Shown one piece after another: positions 63,187 through 64,000 of a stretch of 64,000 nt of DNA. Position 1 is the first letter of the stretch, and each line of letters opens with the position of its first letter. Source of the stretch: Sordariomycetes sp. S80-01Y (taxonomy: Eukaryota > Ascomycota > Sordariomycetes). Both the position numbers and the translations under genes were made by a program. The DNA is taken from assembly GCA_037042185.1 (NCBI GenBank), contig JAXQJY010000028.1, forward strand, positions 2,480,001 through 2,544,000. The letters are read 5' to 3'. The notes under the pieces are model-generated. The model was not told the DNA's origin. It saw only the letters and a list, made by a program, of their open reading frames with translations, and searched no databases.

Positions 63187-64000
63187 ATGGTGGACGCATC
63201 AAGATCGGGCGACGAAATCGCCCCTGCCCAGCAAGCTACGCCCTCGCTCCCTACCCGCGAGAAGGCTGCCGAGTTCCTGGCCACTCACGGCGAGGGCGAG
63301 GCCGAGTTCACCTATGAAGAAGAGAGAGAGGTCATCAAACGCATTGACCGCAGAGTGCTGGTCCTTCTCCTGGGGGCGTATTTCTTTCAGCAGCTTGACA
63401 AGTCGTCCCTCAGCTACGTGTCGATCTTTGGCCTCACTGAAGACGCTGGCTTGGTCGGCAAACAGTACTCATGGCTAGGTTCGATCCTGTATCTGGCCCA
63501 GCTGGTCATGCAGCCCCTAGCTGCCTTCATCTTGGTTAAGCTGCCGACAGGCAAGGTAATCGCTGGCGCCATCTTCTTGTGGGGGTCGAGCCAGGCCATC
63601 ATGTCTGCCTGCACCGACTTCCCATCCCTCCTCGGTCTTCGATTCGCTCTGGGTTCCTTCGAGGCAATGATTGCTCCGAGCTGTGTTGCCGTCACGCAGA
63701 TGTGGTGGCGCAGAGGCGAGCAGACCCTCCGGACAAGTTACTGGAACGCCATGAACGGCGTTACCTTCATAGTGGGCAGCCTCGTAACATACGGGCTAGG
63801 CCATATCGAAACCAACGCGCTTTACAAATACCAGATCATCTTCATGTTCTGCGGTCTCCTGACCGTGGCCTACGCTGTCGTGGTCCTTTGGCTCATGCCG
63901 GACTCGCCCATGGAAGCAAAGTACCTGACCGAACGAGAGAAATTTATCGCCGTTGAGAGGCTGAGGGCTAACCAGATGGTAAGGACCTACTCAATACCCT
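63187..64000 (+). CDS. MFS permease, anion:cation symporter family (allantoate permease type), 5' part
   Basis: The first exon covers 63187-63978 (264 codons) and ends with CAGATG before a GTAAGG donor at 63979; the intron and the rest of the gene are beyond the window. An acidic cytosolic N-terminus (AEFTYEEEREVIKRIDRRVL) leads to helix 1, followed by LDKSSLSYVSIFGL, the first-helix signature of the DAL5/TNA1 branch of MFS transporters. The loop after helix 4 has LGSFEAMIAPSCVAVTQMWWRRGEQTLRTSYW, and the sixth helix ends in LMPDSPMEAKYLTEREKFIAVERLRANQ, also typical. These import organic anions such as allantoate, nicotinate, pantothenate or biotin precursors. Divergent from the Gfo/Idh/MocA gene. 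Confidence 0.9.
   Translation, partial: MVDASRSGDEIAPAQQATPSLPTREKAAEFLATHGEGEAEFTYEEEREVIKRIDRRVLVLLLGAYFFQQLDKSSLSYVSIFGLTEDAGLVGKQYSWLGSILYLAQLVMQPLAAFILVKLPTGKVIAGAIFLWGSSQAIMSACTDFPSLLGLRFALGSFEAMIAPSCVAVTQMWWRRGEQTLRTSYWNAMNGVTFIVGSLVTYGLGHIETNALYKYQIIFMFCGLLTVAYAVVVLWLMPDSPMEAKYLTEREKFIAVERLRANQMVRTYSIP

Noticed and set aside
1-64000. Transposons, viral remnants or LTR elements
   Set aside because: No transposase, reverse transcriptase, integrase or capsid-like sequence and no long terminal repeats were recognised.

Overview
The window is nuclear DNA of a filamentous ascomycete (Pezizomycotina). Genes are compact and interrupted, if at all, by introns of about 46 to 65 bases with GTAAGT/GTGAGT-type donors. 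They include fungal binuclear zinc-cluster regulators, a fungalysin, a fungal microbial rhodopsin, a PIG-S/GPI17 subunit and a Kelch/BTB protein. One tRNA with an 11-base intron is present. I saw no transposon, viral element, rRNA or CRISPR array. The species cannot be named from the sequence alone. All exon joins were worked out by hand from splice signals, frame and family similarity.

Left block (1-13737): the 3' part of a CRAL-TRIO (Sec14-like) gene is followed by six genes that look like a small specialised-metabolism or detoxification cluster. They are an EthA-like Baeyer-Villiger monooxygenase, an HSL-type esterase, a Zn2Cys6 regulator, a membrane-anchored short-chain dehydrogenase, a polytopic membrane protein that may belong to the fungal membrane-bound terpene cyclase group, and a cytochrome P450. 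No polyketide synthase, NRPS or soluble terpene synthase is visible.

Middle block (14356-34331): the genes are COX10 (haem A pathway), a Myb/SANT protein, a 3.3-kb stretch without genes, a sugar-porter MFS transporter, an alpha/beta hydrolase, PIG-S, a transcription-factor-domain protein without a zinc cluster that is divergent from a second SDR, a FATP-type acyl-CoA synthetase whose start needs a 7-base first exon, and a secreted-ectodomain single-pass membrane protein.

Right block (34709-64000): the genes are a 1058-residue Kelch/BTB protein, a 1-Cys peroxiredoxin, an SDR / SnoaL-like / Zn2Cys6 trio, a five-exon fungalysin protease, a patatin-type lipase and a BRE4/ArAE-type membrane protein with a decayed paralogue fragment downstream. 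These are followed by tRNA-Arg(UCG), a four-exon proton-pump-type rhodopsin, a Gfo/Idh/MocA oxidoreductase and the first exon of an allantoate-permease-type MFS transporter that runs off the window.

Housekeeping genes (COX10, GPI17, PRX, FATP, tRNA) are interspersed with accessory ones. The most interesting leads are the backbone-less cluster with its membrane protein, the rhodopsin, the duplicated ArAE tail, and several short tandem repeats in intergenic DNA.
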